Shown here piece by piece: positions 51,513 to 59,342 of a stretch of 64,000 nucleotides of DNA. This stretch comes from Chlorogloeopsis fritschii (GTDB lineage Bacteria > Cyanobacteriota > Cyanobacteriia > Cyanobacteriales > Nostocaceae). Position 1 is the stretch's first letter. Every line of letters starts with the position of its first letter. The position numbers and the translations under genes were made by a program. Under the pieces are notes generated by a model. It was not told where the DNA came from and did no database searches. It was given only the letters and a program-made list of their open reading frames with translations. Location of the stretch: the NCBI RefSeq assembly GCF_043099315.1, contig NZ_CP170746.1; one strand, given 5' to 3'.

Positions 51513-52982
51513 TCAAGCTGCTAGATGTTGCTGAACTTGCAGCACAAGTTCATTTGTCCAGTGGTTGGCGAGTTCAGCTGCTTCTGCTTCTACCATGACT
51601 CGGATGACTGGTTCGGTGCCAGAAGCGCGAACTAATATCCTGCCTGCGTTGCCCATTTCCACCTCAGCACGAGCGATCGCTTCTTGTAGAGGTTGGCATT
51701 CTTTCCATCCTAAACGCTTGCTACGGTCTTCTACACGCACGTTCCGCAATAGCTGAGGATATGTTTGAAAGCTTCGATCCACCATTTCTGAAAGGGGAAC
51801 ATTAGCTTGCTGTACTAAAGTTGCTAAATGCAAAGCTGTAAGCAAACCATCTCCAGTAATACCATAATGCCGACACAGAATATGACCGGATTGTTCTCCA
51901 CCCAGCATTCCTCCTCTGGAGTGCATTTCTGCTTGGACGTATTGATCGCCTACTGCTGTACGAATTAGTCTACCACCAATTTTTTCCCAGGCTCTTTCAA
52001 AGCCTAAGTTAGCCATGACTGTGGAAACAATGAGATTGTCTGGTAGTTCTTGTTTTTGTTGTAGGTAACGTCCCCATAAGTAAAGGATATAATCACCATT
52101 TACTTGCCGTCCGCTATGATCTACTGCCAAAACGCGATCAGCATCGCCATCAAAGGCAAAACCTAAGTGAGCATTGTGTTCGCTAACTGCCGCTTGCACA
52201 ATATCTAAGTGAGTAGAACCACAATTAACATTAATGCGATCGCCATCTGCTTGGTTATGCAAGCAAATAACTTCTGCGCCTAGTGACTCGAATACCGATG
52301 GTGCTAACCCAACAGCTGCCCCCCACGCCAAATCTAAGACAATCTTCATACCTTGAAGATTGACAGCGTGTAAAGGATGTTTTAAAGCTTCAGCATAACG
52401 TTCTACTAGCTCTGGACGCGAGTAATGCCTGCCACAATTGCGCAAGCTAATATTAGGCGATGCTGTACCCCGCAAACCGGCTTCAATTTCTGCCTGTAAT
52501 ACTTGCGATAACTTCAAACCATCAGCACCAAAAATCTTAATGCCGTTGTCTTCCGGTGGATTGTGGCTAGCAGAAATCATCACTCCACCGATCGCATCAC
52601 TAATACTGGTAAGATAAGCAACGCAAGGAGTCGGGCATAAGCCCAAATACCAAACTTCCAAACCTGCTGCTGTTAAGCCTGCACTTAAGGCCATTGCCAG
52701 CATATCACTAGAATTTCTAGAATCCTGTCCGACAATAACTGGGCCGATTTGGGAAGCATTAGCTTGCAATACAACCCCCGCCCAAAAACCAACTTGCAAT
52801 GCTAGAGGTGCACTTAGTAATTCTCCAACTCGTCCGCGAATACCGTCTGTGCCAAACAAGGGAGTTGTTGGTAATGAAATATTATTTAGTGCTAAATTGC
52901 TTGCGATCGCTTGGTGTAATCCGTCTGGTTCAGAAGCAGAATTTCCACCAAAGCCTTGAGGCCGAATTATAGATGAGACCAT
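51513..52982 (-). CDS. glmM: Phosphoglucosamine mutase
   Basis: It converts glucosamine-6-phosphate to glucosamine-1-phosphate on the way to UDP-GlcNAc, the precursor used by MurA. The 489-residue protein carries the phosphorylated Ser motif MISASHNPPEDNGIKIFG, metal-binding FDGDADRVLAVD, sugar-binding GGEQSGHI, and the C-terminal phosphate-binding RASGTEPVIRVMVEA. The early GTDGIRGRVGELL is also typical. The N-terminal extension of about 40 residues before GTDGIRG is longer than in E. coli, common in cyanobacteria. Confidence 0.96.
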   Translation of the reverse strand: MVSSIIRPQGFGGNSASEPDGLHQAIASNLALNNISLPTTPLFGTDGIRGRVGELLSAPLALQVGFWAGVVLQANASQIGPVIVGQDSRNSSDMLAMALSAGLTAAGLEVWYLGLCPTPCVAYLTSISDAIGGVMISASHNPPEDNGIKIFGADGLKLSQVLQAEIEAGLRGTASPNISLRNCGRHYSRPELVERYAEALKHPLHAVNLQGMKIVLDLAWGAAVGLAPSVFESLGAEVICLHNQADGDRINVNCGSTHLDIVQAAVSEHNAHLGFAFDGDADRVLAVDHSGRQVNGDYILYLWGRYLQQKQELPDNLIVSTVMANLGFERAWEKIGGRLIRTAVGDQYVQAEMHSRGGMLGGEQSGHILCRHYGITGDGLLTALHLATLVQQANVPLSEMVDRSFQTYPQLLRNVRVEDRSKRLGWKECQPLQEAIARAEVEMGNAGRILVRASGTEPVIRVMVEAEAAELANHWTNELVLQVQQHLAA

Positions 52983-53538
52983 ACGTTAAAACACTCCACA
53001 CAGACACACAGGAGAATAACACTTTAAAACTTATTCAACAATTCTCTATGGGTAGGTTTTATCACGCACCATAGTCCTATTAGTTTTTCTTTGCCTAAAA
53101 TTGATTAAAGTAAAGCTTTTTTAAGGAATAGTGCTCTTAAAAGGGACTGGGGACAGTCTTTGGGATGTTGATATCTTGCAATTTGATTGAGAGAGCCAGA
53201 GGCTCTAGTGGTTCTTGTTACCAGATTGAACCTAGTAACGACGGTTTGTGGGCTGCCGCCTCCAGGCATATCCTCTCCTTGTCCCCTTTACCCAATACCC
53301 AGTACCCAATTCCCGATGTAAATAAAATTTAGCCCGTCATAACAAAACTTTAAGTTATGGAAATATGGCTCTGTATCAGTGATAGAGTTACGTTTGCAAA
53401 CTCTCCAAAACTTAGTAGCTTAAAAATATTTAATAAAATTTCTCATCAAATAGCTCTACTGTAACGTTTTAGTGGCTTTTGTAGCCGTTAGTAAATCAAT
53501 ACTCCGGCAGTTGACTTTTTAAAGTTGAGAAATTTAGC
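52983..53538. other. Divergent promoter region glmM / heme oxygenase
   Basis: This 556-base spacer has no convincing gene. A small hairpin (AGAGCC/GGCTCT near 53191-53206) and a pyrimidine-rich CCAATACCCAGTACCCAATT repeat near 53290-53315 are present. The AT-rich part (53330-53530) should contain the heme oxygenase promoter. Confidence 0.4.
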
Positions 53539-54252
53539 ATGAGCAGCAATTTAGCAACCAAATTGCGTGTCGGCACTAAAAAAGCCCACACGATGGCAGA
53601 AAACGTTGGTTTTGTCAAGTGCTTTTTAAAAGGAGTAGTAGAGAAAAACTCCTACCGCAAGCTCGTTGCCAACCTTTACTTTGTGTATTCCGTCATGGAA
53701 GAGGAGATGGAAAAGCACAAAAATCATCCTCTAGTTTCTAAAATTAATTTTCGAGAACTATACAGACAGCGCAGTTTAGAAAAAGACCTTAGCTATTACT
53801 ACGGTGGCAACTGGCGGGAACAAATTCAACTATCGCCCGCCGGAGAAGCATACGTACAACGCATTCGGGAAGTTTCTGAAAAAGAACCAGAATTATTGAT
53901 TGCTCATTCTTACACCCGCTATCTTGGCGACTTGTCTGGCGGGCAAATTCTCAAAGGCATTGCCCAAACTGCAATGAACCTAAGTGGTGATGGAACCGCC
54001 TTCTATGAATTTGAAGACATTTCTGACGAAAAAGCATTCAAAAACAAATATCGTCAGGCTTTAGATGAACTGCCCATTGATGATGCTACAAGCGATCGCA
54101 TTGTCGATGAAGCTAACGCCGCCTTTGGCATGAACATGAAAATGTTCCAGGAATTAGAAGGCAACTTGATTAAGGCGATCGGACAAATGTTGTTCAACAC
54201 CCTGACTCGCCGTCGTACACGTGGCAGCACAGAATTGGCTACTGCCGAGTAA
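53539..54252 (+). CDS. ho1: Heme oxygenase (biliverdin-forming)
   Basis: It opens heme to biliverdin IXalpha with reduced ferredoxin, the first step of phycobilin chromophore synthesis, and also recycles heme iron. The 237-residue protein has the proximal heme ligand His17 in KKAHTMAENVGFVKCFLKG and the distal helix YTRYLGDLSGGQILKGIAQ with the flexible Gly pair. Length and sequence match the cyanobacterial HO1 type. It is monocistronic in this window. Confidence 0.96.
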   Translation: MSSNLATKLRVGTKKAHTMAENVGFVKCFLKGVVEKNSYRKLVANLYFVYSVMEEEMEKHKNHPLVSKINFRELYRQRSLEKDLSYYYGGNWREQIQLSPAGEAYVQRIREVSEKEPELLIAHSYTRYLGDLSGGQILKGIAQTAMNLSGDGTAFYEFEDISDEKAFKNKYRQALDELPIDDATSDRIVDEANAAFGMNMKMFQELEGNLIKAIGQMLFNTLTRRRTRGSTELATAE

Positions 54253-54557
54253 ACCAAAAAATAATATCAGCCAATATTTTCTAAATTGTAGGGGCAGCGC
54301 CCCTGGGATTGTCCTCCTCAAACAGGGCTTTCTTAGGGATGTTGCCCCTACAGTCTTAGTTTTGTTTAAGTTTTGACAAGAGGTTTATGGCTATAGAGGA
54401 ATTACAATGATTCACTCATATGAGGAGGAGCGCTTTTACCCAACCTCTACGAGTCAACTTTACTTTGTGCGTAAGTGCTGATTCCCAATCTACTCACTAT
54501 GGGGCAAAATGCAAAAAGGCTCAATTCATGGCTTTTGTGCAAAATTTTAATTAAACA
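54253..54557. other. Intergenic region with palindrome
   Basis: It carries a dispersed palindrome (54287-54352). The right half presumably holds the promoter of the CobW-type gene; I see no clear zinc-regulator operator there. Confidence 0.4.
54287..54352. repeat. Palindromic repeat, TGTAGGGGCA arms
   Basis: TGTAGGGGCAGCGCCCCT at the left and TTGCCCCTACA at the right are inverse copies around a spacer of about 40 bases. It lies just after the heme oxygenase gene and could fold in its 3' transcript. Confidence 0.7.
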
Positions 54558-55598
54558 ATGGTTGCAAAAATTCCTGTCACCGTTATTACCGGGTTTTTAG
54601 GTAGTGGTAAAACTACTCTAATTCGCCACCTACTACAAAATAATCAAGGACGTCGTATAGCTGTTTTAGTTAACGAATTTGGCGAACTTGGCATAGATGG
54701 AGAATTGTTGAAATCGTGTCAAATTTGCCCAGAAGATGGTGATGGTATAGATAACATATTTGAATTAACCAATGGCTGCTTGTGCTGTACTGTACAGGAG
54801 GAATTTTTACCTACGATGCAACAGTTACTCAAGCGGCGAGATAGTATTGACTGCATTTTAATTGAAACCTCTGGTTTAGCCTTGCCAAAACCACTAGTAA
54901 CGGCTTTTCGCTGGCCAGAAATTCGTTCTGGTGCTACGGTTGATGCTGTAATTACAGTGGTAGATTGTGCAGCAGTAGCAGCAGGAACATTTGCCGACGA
55001 TCCAGAGGCGGTAGAGGCACAAAGGCAAGCAGATGATAGTTTAGAGCATGAAACACCTTTACAAGAACTGTTTGAAGATCAACTTGCCTGTGCAGATTTA
55101 GTAATTTTAAATAAAACTGACTTGGTGGATGGAGAAACAAAAGCAAAAGTTGAGGAGTTAGTTAAACAAGAGTTACCCAGAGTTGTAAAGATTGTAGAGA
55201 GTTGTGAAGGTCAACTCGATCCATCCATATTGTTAGGATTCCAAGCCGCAGTTGAAGACAATTTAGATACTCGTCCCAGTCATCATGATACTGAAGAGGA
55301 GCACGAGCACGATGACGAAATTGTATCAACTCATCTAATTTTAAATCGGGACTTTGATCCCCAAAAGCTGCAACAAAAGTTACAAACACTTGTAAAACAA
55401 CAAGAAATTTACCGAATTAAAGGCTTTGTTGCTGTACCTAATAAACCCATGCGTTTAGTGATGCAAGGGGTGGGAAGTCGCTTTGAACAATTTTACGATC
55501 GCCCTTGGCAACCCCAGGAGATAAGGCAAACCCGTTTAGTTTTTATTGGCAGAGAACTAAATTCGTCTGAGATTGAATCGCAGCTTGTGGCATTATAA
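54558..55598 (+). CDS. CobW/COG0523-family metal-binding GTPase
   Basis: COG0523 GTPases are metallochaperones for zinc, cobalt or nitrile-hydratase/cobalamin metals. The 346-residue protein has the P-loop GFLGSGKTT (12-20), the metal site CLCC (75-78) that is diagnostic of the family, Walker B (VITVVDCA), the NKTD base-recognition motif and a His/Asp/Glu-rich loop (HHDTEEEHEHDDE) before the C-terminal CobW_C domain. The annotation as cobalamin-synthesis CobW is common in databases, but the true metal is not known. I lean to a zinc or general metal role. Confidence 0.92.
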   Translation: MVAKIPVTVITGFLGSGKTTLIRHLLQNNQGRRIAVLVNEFGELGIDGELLKSCQICPEDGDGIDNIFELTNGCLCCTVQEEFLPTMQQLLKRRDSIDCILIETSGLALPKPLVTAFRWPEIRSGATVDAVITVVDCAAVAAGTFADDPEAVEAQRQADDSLEHETPLQELFEDQLACADLVILNKTDLVDGETKAKVEELVKQELPRVVKIVESCEGQLDPSILLGFQAAVEDNLDTRPSHHDTEEEHEHDDEIVSTHLILNRDFDPQKLQQKLQTLVKQQEIYRIKGFVAVPNKPMRLVMQGVGSRFEQFYDRPWQPQEIRQTRLVFIGRELNSSEIESQLVAL

Positions 55599-55946
55599 GC
55601 TATTTAGTCATTGGTCATTTATTTAGTGGTTAGTGGTTAGTAGGGGAGGCAGCGCGCCCTTGGAGGTTAAGAGGAGCTAACGGAAACGTCTCCGGCTCCA
55701 CGCCACATGCTTTATGCCGGGAAACCCGTCCACCGCAGTGGCTCCTCCGTTGTAGCGACTGCCGTGCGGGTTTTGTTGATAATCTTGCCGTTCAAACTGA
55801 TCATTTATCTTCTAAACCCCCCCGTACAGTGGTTAGTGGTTGGTAGTTCTCTCCCCAACTTCCCCAGCTTCAAGGGCTTCCCCATCTCCCACTCTCCCCC
55901 TCTCCTTGTCCCCTTGTCCCTTTGTCTCCCCCTCTCCCCATCTCCT
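55599..55946. other. Repeat-packed intergenic region
   Basis: This spacer is nearly all dispersed repeat: TTAGTGG tandem units, a GC-rich block (55640-55760) and one copy of the GTACGGGCGGGTTT family in reverse orientation, then a pyrimidine-rich tract (TCTCCCCCTCTCC). An upstream in-frame extension of the next gene runs through it but is repeat-encoded. Confidence 0.55.
55764..55827. repeat. Dispersed palindrome, GTACGGGCGGGTTT family, reverse orientation
   Basis: GTGCGGGTTTTGTTGATAATC to CTTCTAAACCCCCCCGTAC, the inverse of the other copies. Confidence 0.8.
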
Positions 55947-56432
55947 ATGAACATCACTCAACTGTTCAACATTGCCAATGTTTACGTTTTACCGTTTTGG
56001 GCGTTGATGATTTTCCTGCCTAAATGGAAAGTTACTCAGCGGGTAATGGAATCCTATATTCCTTTTGTGCTTTTAGCTGCTGCATATCTGTATTTATTCA
56101 TTAGCAGTGTTACCCCAGAAAATGCTCAAGCTCTATCAAATCCGCAATTAGCAGATATTGCTAGATTTTTTGCCGATGAGAAAGCTGCTGCTACAGGTTG
56201 GATTCATTTTTTGGTGATGGATTTGTTTGTTGGGCGCTACATTTATTTGCAAGGACAAAAAACAGGAGTTTGGACAATCCACTCCTTGGCACTATGTTTA
56301 TTTGCTGGCCCTTTAGGATTACTCTCTCACATCTTTACTTACTGGATTGCTAAGAAATTGTTTCTGAGTTCTGGAAGTGAAACAGAGGAGGTTGCACCAA
56401 AAATAGTGTCATCTACATCAGATGCAAGTTAA
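55947..56432 (+). CDS. ABA4-like membrane protein (DUF4281)
   Basis: Plant ABA4 is needed for neoxanthin formation, and cyanobacterial relatives are linked to carotenoid metabolism or photoprotection. From the ATG at 55947 (MNITQLFNIANVYVLPFWAL) the protein is 161 residues with four membrane helices and the family features FLPKWKVTQRVMESY, HFLVMDLFVGRYIYL and LCLFAGPLGLLSHIFTYW. The open frame reaches back to 55707, but that part is read from repeat DNA and is not used. The function in cyanobacteria is inferred from plant homologues only. Confidence 0.86.
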   Translation: MNITQLFNIANVYVLPFWALMIFLPKWKVTQRVMESYIPFVLLAAAYLYLFISSVTPENAQALSNPQLADIARFFADEKAAATGWIHFLVMDLFVGRYIYLQGQKTGVWTIHSLALCLFAGPLGLLSHIFTYWIAKKLFLSSGSETEEVAPKIVSSTSDAS

Positions 56433-56514
56433 CCTTGAGTGTCAGCGCTCTCAAAATCAACCTTAGGTCGCTAATCCCACAGAATAACTATTTCAATTTC
56501 TCGATTTACATACT

Positions 56515-56838
56515 ATGCATCAACCAACCAAAGAAGAGTTATTGCAGGCAATGAAACTTATGGTTGGCTCAAGAAATTGGGCAGGATATTTACACTTTAG
56601 AAGGTTGTTAAAGTTACACTATCCTATCGGTTTCAACGGTGAGTTGAGGCAAATGTTTTGCTCGCTATCCGATGAGGATAAACTCGCGTATCGTAACTAT
56701 TTTAACAATCCACCAGAGTCGATGGACAAGCAGCAAAAAAAATTGAAAAAGAAAGCCAAGGCAGCAGAACTACAAGAGAGACAGGCAGGTATCTATCGAC
56801 CCAAATTAATTACTTCACCTAAAAATCACTCAAATTAA
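56515..56838 (+). CDS. Hypothetical protein
   Basis: This 107-residue soluble protein begins MHQPTKEELLQAMKLMVGSR, has an aromatic, basic core (LHFRRLLKLHYPIGFNGELRQMF) and a Lys/Glu-rich C-terminal helix (DKQQKKLKKKAKAAELQERQ). It could bind nucleic acid through that basic region, but I recognise no family. It follows the ABA4-like gene by 82 bases on the same strand. Confidence 0.6.
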   Translation: MHQPTKEELLQAMKLMVGSRNWAGYLHFRRLLKLHYPIGFNGELRQMFCSLSDEDKLAYRNYFNNPPESMDKQQKKLKKKAKAAELQERQAGIYRPKLITSPKNHSN

Positions 56839-56992
56839 TCAATTTTATTGATATTCTCCGCATAAATCATCGCTGTTTGTGCTAGGAGTGTGTTAAAGTT
56901 TGTTTTTCTACTTAATCTTGTAATTCAAAGATATTAACTTAGCTTTTTTTAATTAAGTAGAACATCAAACTAAACGTAAAATATGCTCTGTA

Positions 56993-57036
56993 AAATCCCC
57001 GATTTCTTAGATAAGTCGGGGATTTGTGTTTTTTGT
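56993..57036 (+). terminator. Rho-independent terminator
   Basis: AAATCCCCGA (56993-57002) pairs perfectly with TCGGGGATTT (57016-57025), followed by GTGTTTTTTG. It would end transcripts from the ABA4-like and following gene. Confidence 0.8.
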
Positions 57037-57230
57037 GTTTTTAGTTTATTTAAAATTTAACAATAATAAATGTGTCATGAGGTAATTATTTGCAAATATT
57101 TGTTTATTTCCTCACAACTTCCTCAAATTTTATTCTTAATCTCAAAAAAGAAGTAAATTTGATTAAATGTTAGACTGATAAAGTTTGCAGTCACAACATA
57201 GTAATCACATATCAATTCCTAGAAATTATC

Positions 57231-57236
57231 AGGAGG
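57231..57236 (+). promoter_or_regulatory. Ribosome-binding site that fixes the start at 57245
   Basis: AGGAGG lies 8 bases before the ATG at 57245. This consensus site favours 57245 over the open frame reaching back to 57185. Confidence 0.75.
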
Positions 57237-57244
57237 GCAGATTT

Positions 57245-58486
57245 ATGCCATCCATTAATTTATTGGCTATTTTCAATCCCTCGAATTATTGGCGAGGGGG
57301 TTATGTGTCTTTACCCTGGCGAGCGATCGCCCAAGAATTTCAAATTTCACCAGAAGAGCTAGTATTAAGTGACTTGCGCGATCTTTCCCAGACACCCCTC
57401 AAAGCTCAAGTCGATCACATCGATCCCGAAGATCCCAGCCGCGATGTTCTGATTTTCTCTCTATCAAAGCCAATACCACCCGGTTCAGAAGACGAAACCC
57501 TTGCCTCAGCCTTCGTTAGATTAGATCGAGGTGAGCCTATGCCTCCAGAACTAGGTGAACCTTCAACAGAAGTCATCTACGGTTCTACAGGAGAAGCACG
57601 TGGAGTCAGGCTAGTAAATAACCGCCTAATTGTTTGGTTTAATTTAATACCCGCACCAGAGGACAATGAGCGAAACTGGTTTAGTGGTTCAGCAACAAGC
57701 ATACAGCTTGACCATCAGGAACTTCTCGATCCATTTCCAGCGGCAAGAGGTGAATGGTTAGGACAAGATCCAGAAAAGCGTTGTATGCAGGTAGCTGAAA
57801 TCCTGTTACCAGGGCCTCCCCATCCTAAATCACCTTACTATGAGGTTTGCCTATTTAATCATTCTTATCGACTCATATCCCAATCCAGTGGTTCTGTACG
57901 AGCTAGCATTACTATTGCCTCCGAACCCTTTGATTATATTGGTGCAGATCCTGTTACAGGCAAGAACCGTCATCTGGTATGCGAACTTTACCGAACAATC
58001 AGCCTTTATGCCGAGGCAGACTATTTGATAGAAGAACTATTTATCAAAGGCAAGCCAAAGAGCGAAGAAGACAAGATTGCAGATGAGTCAGAAATAGTCA
58101 ATCTTAGTTTTGCTGTTCGGTACTTTGCTCATATGAACATGGGTTCTACAGAAGATGTTGAACCCGTATTCCCCGTGCCTGATTGGTTTGCTGTTGTTTC
58201 CACCGCACCCCCCTATCCGGCTTATGGTTTGGCAACAAACGTACACATAGACTCGGTAACACACCCATACGAGGGAAATAAAAGTCATTTCTGCTGGCAG
58301 TTATTACCAGGCAAATATGTCAAATGTTTACACCTATTCATGCGCGGTCAACGGTTGGGATTTGATGCACGGGTAGGTCATGTTTGGTATGAACTGATCT
58401 ACAAGCCTCTGAAGGCAGAGATTTATCAAGAAACCAACTTTGCTAAAGCAGTCACAAAACCTAGCTTTGCTAGTGCGTTAAGGTAG
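57245..58486 (+). CDS. Uncharacterised 413-residue protein
   Basis: The protein begins MPSINLLAIFNPSNYWRGGY and is rich in beta-strand-like sequence with many Pro and acidic residues (VDHIDPEDPSRDVLIFSLS, VIYGSTGEARGVRLVNNRLIVWF). The C-terminal half has IASEPFDYIGADPVTGKNRHLVCELYRTISLYAEADYLIEE and ends LIYKPLKAEIYQETNFAKAV. No signal peptide or membrane helix is visible. I do not recognise it; the pattern suggests a multi-domain beta-rich protein, perhaps carbohydrate- or ligand-binding. It heads a likely operon with two small genes (gap 6 bases to the next). Confidence 0.75.
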   Translation: MPSINLLAIFNPSNYWRGGYVSLPWRAIAQEFQISPEELVLSDLRDLSQTPLKAQVDHIDPEDPSRDVLIFSLSKPIPPGSEDETLASAFVRLDRGEPMPPELGEPSTEVIYGSTGEARGVRLVNNRLIVWFNLIPAPEDNERNWFSGSATSIQLDHQELLDPFPAARGEWLGQDPEKRCMQVAEILLPGPPHPKSPYYEVCLFNHSYRLISQSSGSVRASITIASEPFDYIGADPVTGKNRHLVCELYRTISLYAEADYLIEELFIKGKPKSEEDKIADESEIVNLSFAVRYFAHMNMGSTEDVEPVFPVPDWFAVVSTAPPYPAYGLATNVHIDSVTHPYEGNKSHFCWQLLPGKYVKCLHLFMRGQRLGFDARVGHVWYELIYKPLKAEIYQETNFAKAVTKPSFASALR

Positions 58487-58492
58487 TTATAA

Positions 58493-58681
58493 ATGGATGC
58501 AAAAACGACTGAAATCAAACAAATTGCCACGCAGTTACTAGCTGGAATGCTTGCCAATCCTCATATTTACGCCCAGACTTCTGATGATATGGGTAAAGGA
58601 GTGCAAGAGCAAGATTTGATTGTGCTGGCAATTGAAATGGCTGAACAATTGATTGAAAAGGTTGAAAACAGAAGTATTTGA
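58493..58681 (+). CDS. Small hypothetical helical protein
   Basis: This 62-residue all-helical protein begins MDAKTTEIKQIATQLLAGML and includes GVQEQDLIVLAIEMAEQLIEKVE. It starts 6 bases after the stop of the 413-residue gene, so it is probably translated from the same message. Its function is unknown; the size and tight spacing suggest a partner of the upstream protein. Confidence 0.65.
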   Translation: MDAKTTEIKQIATQLLAGMLANPHIYAQTSDDMGKGVQEQDLIVLAIEMAEQLIEKVENRSI

Positions 58682-58833
58682 TCGGAGGTTGTTTCGGTAA
58701 TTAAAAATTAAAAATTAAAAACGTCAAAGTATTTTCAAGTAACATTTACACTGCAACTGAAGTGCAAATCTAAAACAACTAAATTTTCGAGAATCACCAA
58801 ACTCTATTAAGCACCTTTTGTCAAGGAGAAAAA

Positions 58834-59175
58834 ATGTCAGATTTCCACGATTGTCTCAAACATCAATATGCTTATGTTGCTGTAGGAGAATTTAAACCAG
58901 GTAAATTTGAAGAAGCCAAACAACTTTTTGAACAAGCGGTTTCAATGTATACCACAGGTTTCCAAAAAGCATACTTGCTCCAAGAACCGGGTACTGATAA
59001 AGGTATTGCTGTAATTTTTTGGGAAAATATGGGTGATATGGAAGCAAATAACAGCGAAGCTTATCAAAAAATTTTAAACAAGATGAGTCCTTTATTTGCT
59101 AAAGCTCCCATTACTTCTTTCAATGAACTTGTCTGTGAAATTCACCCAGGAAATGTTCAACGGATCTCTGCCTAA
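58834..59175 (+). CDS. Small ferredoxin-like (ABM-type) protein
   Basis: This 113-residue protein shows an alpha-beta plait like that of antibiotic biosynthesis monooxygenase-type dimers: YAYVAVGEFKPGKFEEAKQLFEQAV, then FQKAYLLQEPGTDKGIAVIFWENMGDMEANN, and a last strand ITSFNELVCEIHPG. Proteins of this fold bind or oxidise aromatic or heme-like compounds, but no catalytic residue can be assigned. GGAG lies a few bases before the start. It is 152 bases after the small helical gene on the same strand. Confidence 0.65.
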   Translation: MSDFHDCLKHQYAYVAVGEFKPGKFEEAKQLFEQAVSMYTTGFQKAYLLQEPGTDKGIAVIFWENMGDMEANNSEAYQKILNKMSPLFAKAPITSFNELVCEIHPGNVQRISA

Positions 59176-59205
59176 GAACGAATAATTTAGTTTTATTAGT
59201 CTCTT

Positions 59206-59260
59206 GAGCGATCGCCCTAGTTGTTCAATCTTCACTACAACAGGCGATCGCTCTTTCTTA
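59206..59260 (+). terminator. HIP1-containing terminator
   Basis: GAGCGATCGCC (59206-59216) and GGCGATCGCTC (59243-59253) form an 11-bp perfect stem around a 26-base loop, followed by TTTCTTAG. The HIP1 octamer is used as the stem arm. It lies after the ABM-like gene and before the convergent restriction-modification gene. Confidence 0.7.
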
Positions 59261-59342
59261 GTACCAAAATTAAAAAATTAAATCTGTCACTGGTTAGCAA
59301 AATTGTTGATTAGAAATTTTCACAGCTATATATAATTTTATG

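Larger units (their letters stand above)
56839..57244. other. AT-rich intergenic region with terminator
   Basis: It contains a strong terminator (56993-57036) and AT-rich sequence leading to the start of an unrecognised gene. No other feature is seen. Confidence 0.5.

Noticed and set aside
55707..55946. Upstream extension of the ABA4-like protein
   Set aside because: It is encoded by dispersed repeats and pyrimidine tracts; the conserved protein starts at 55947.
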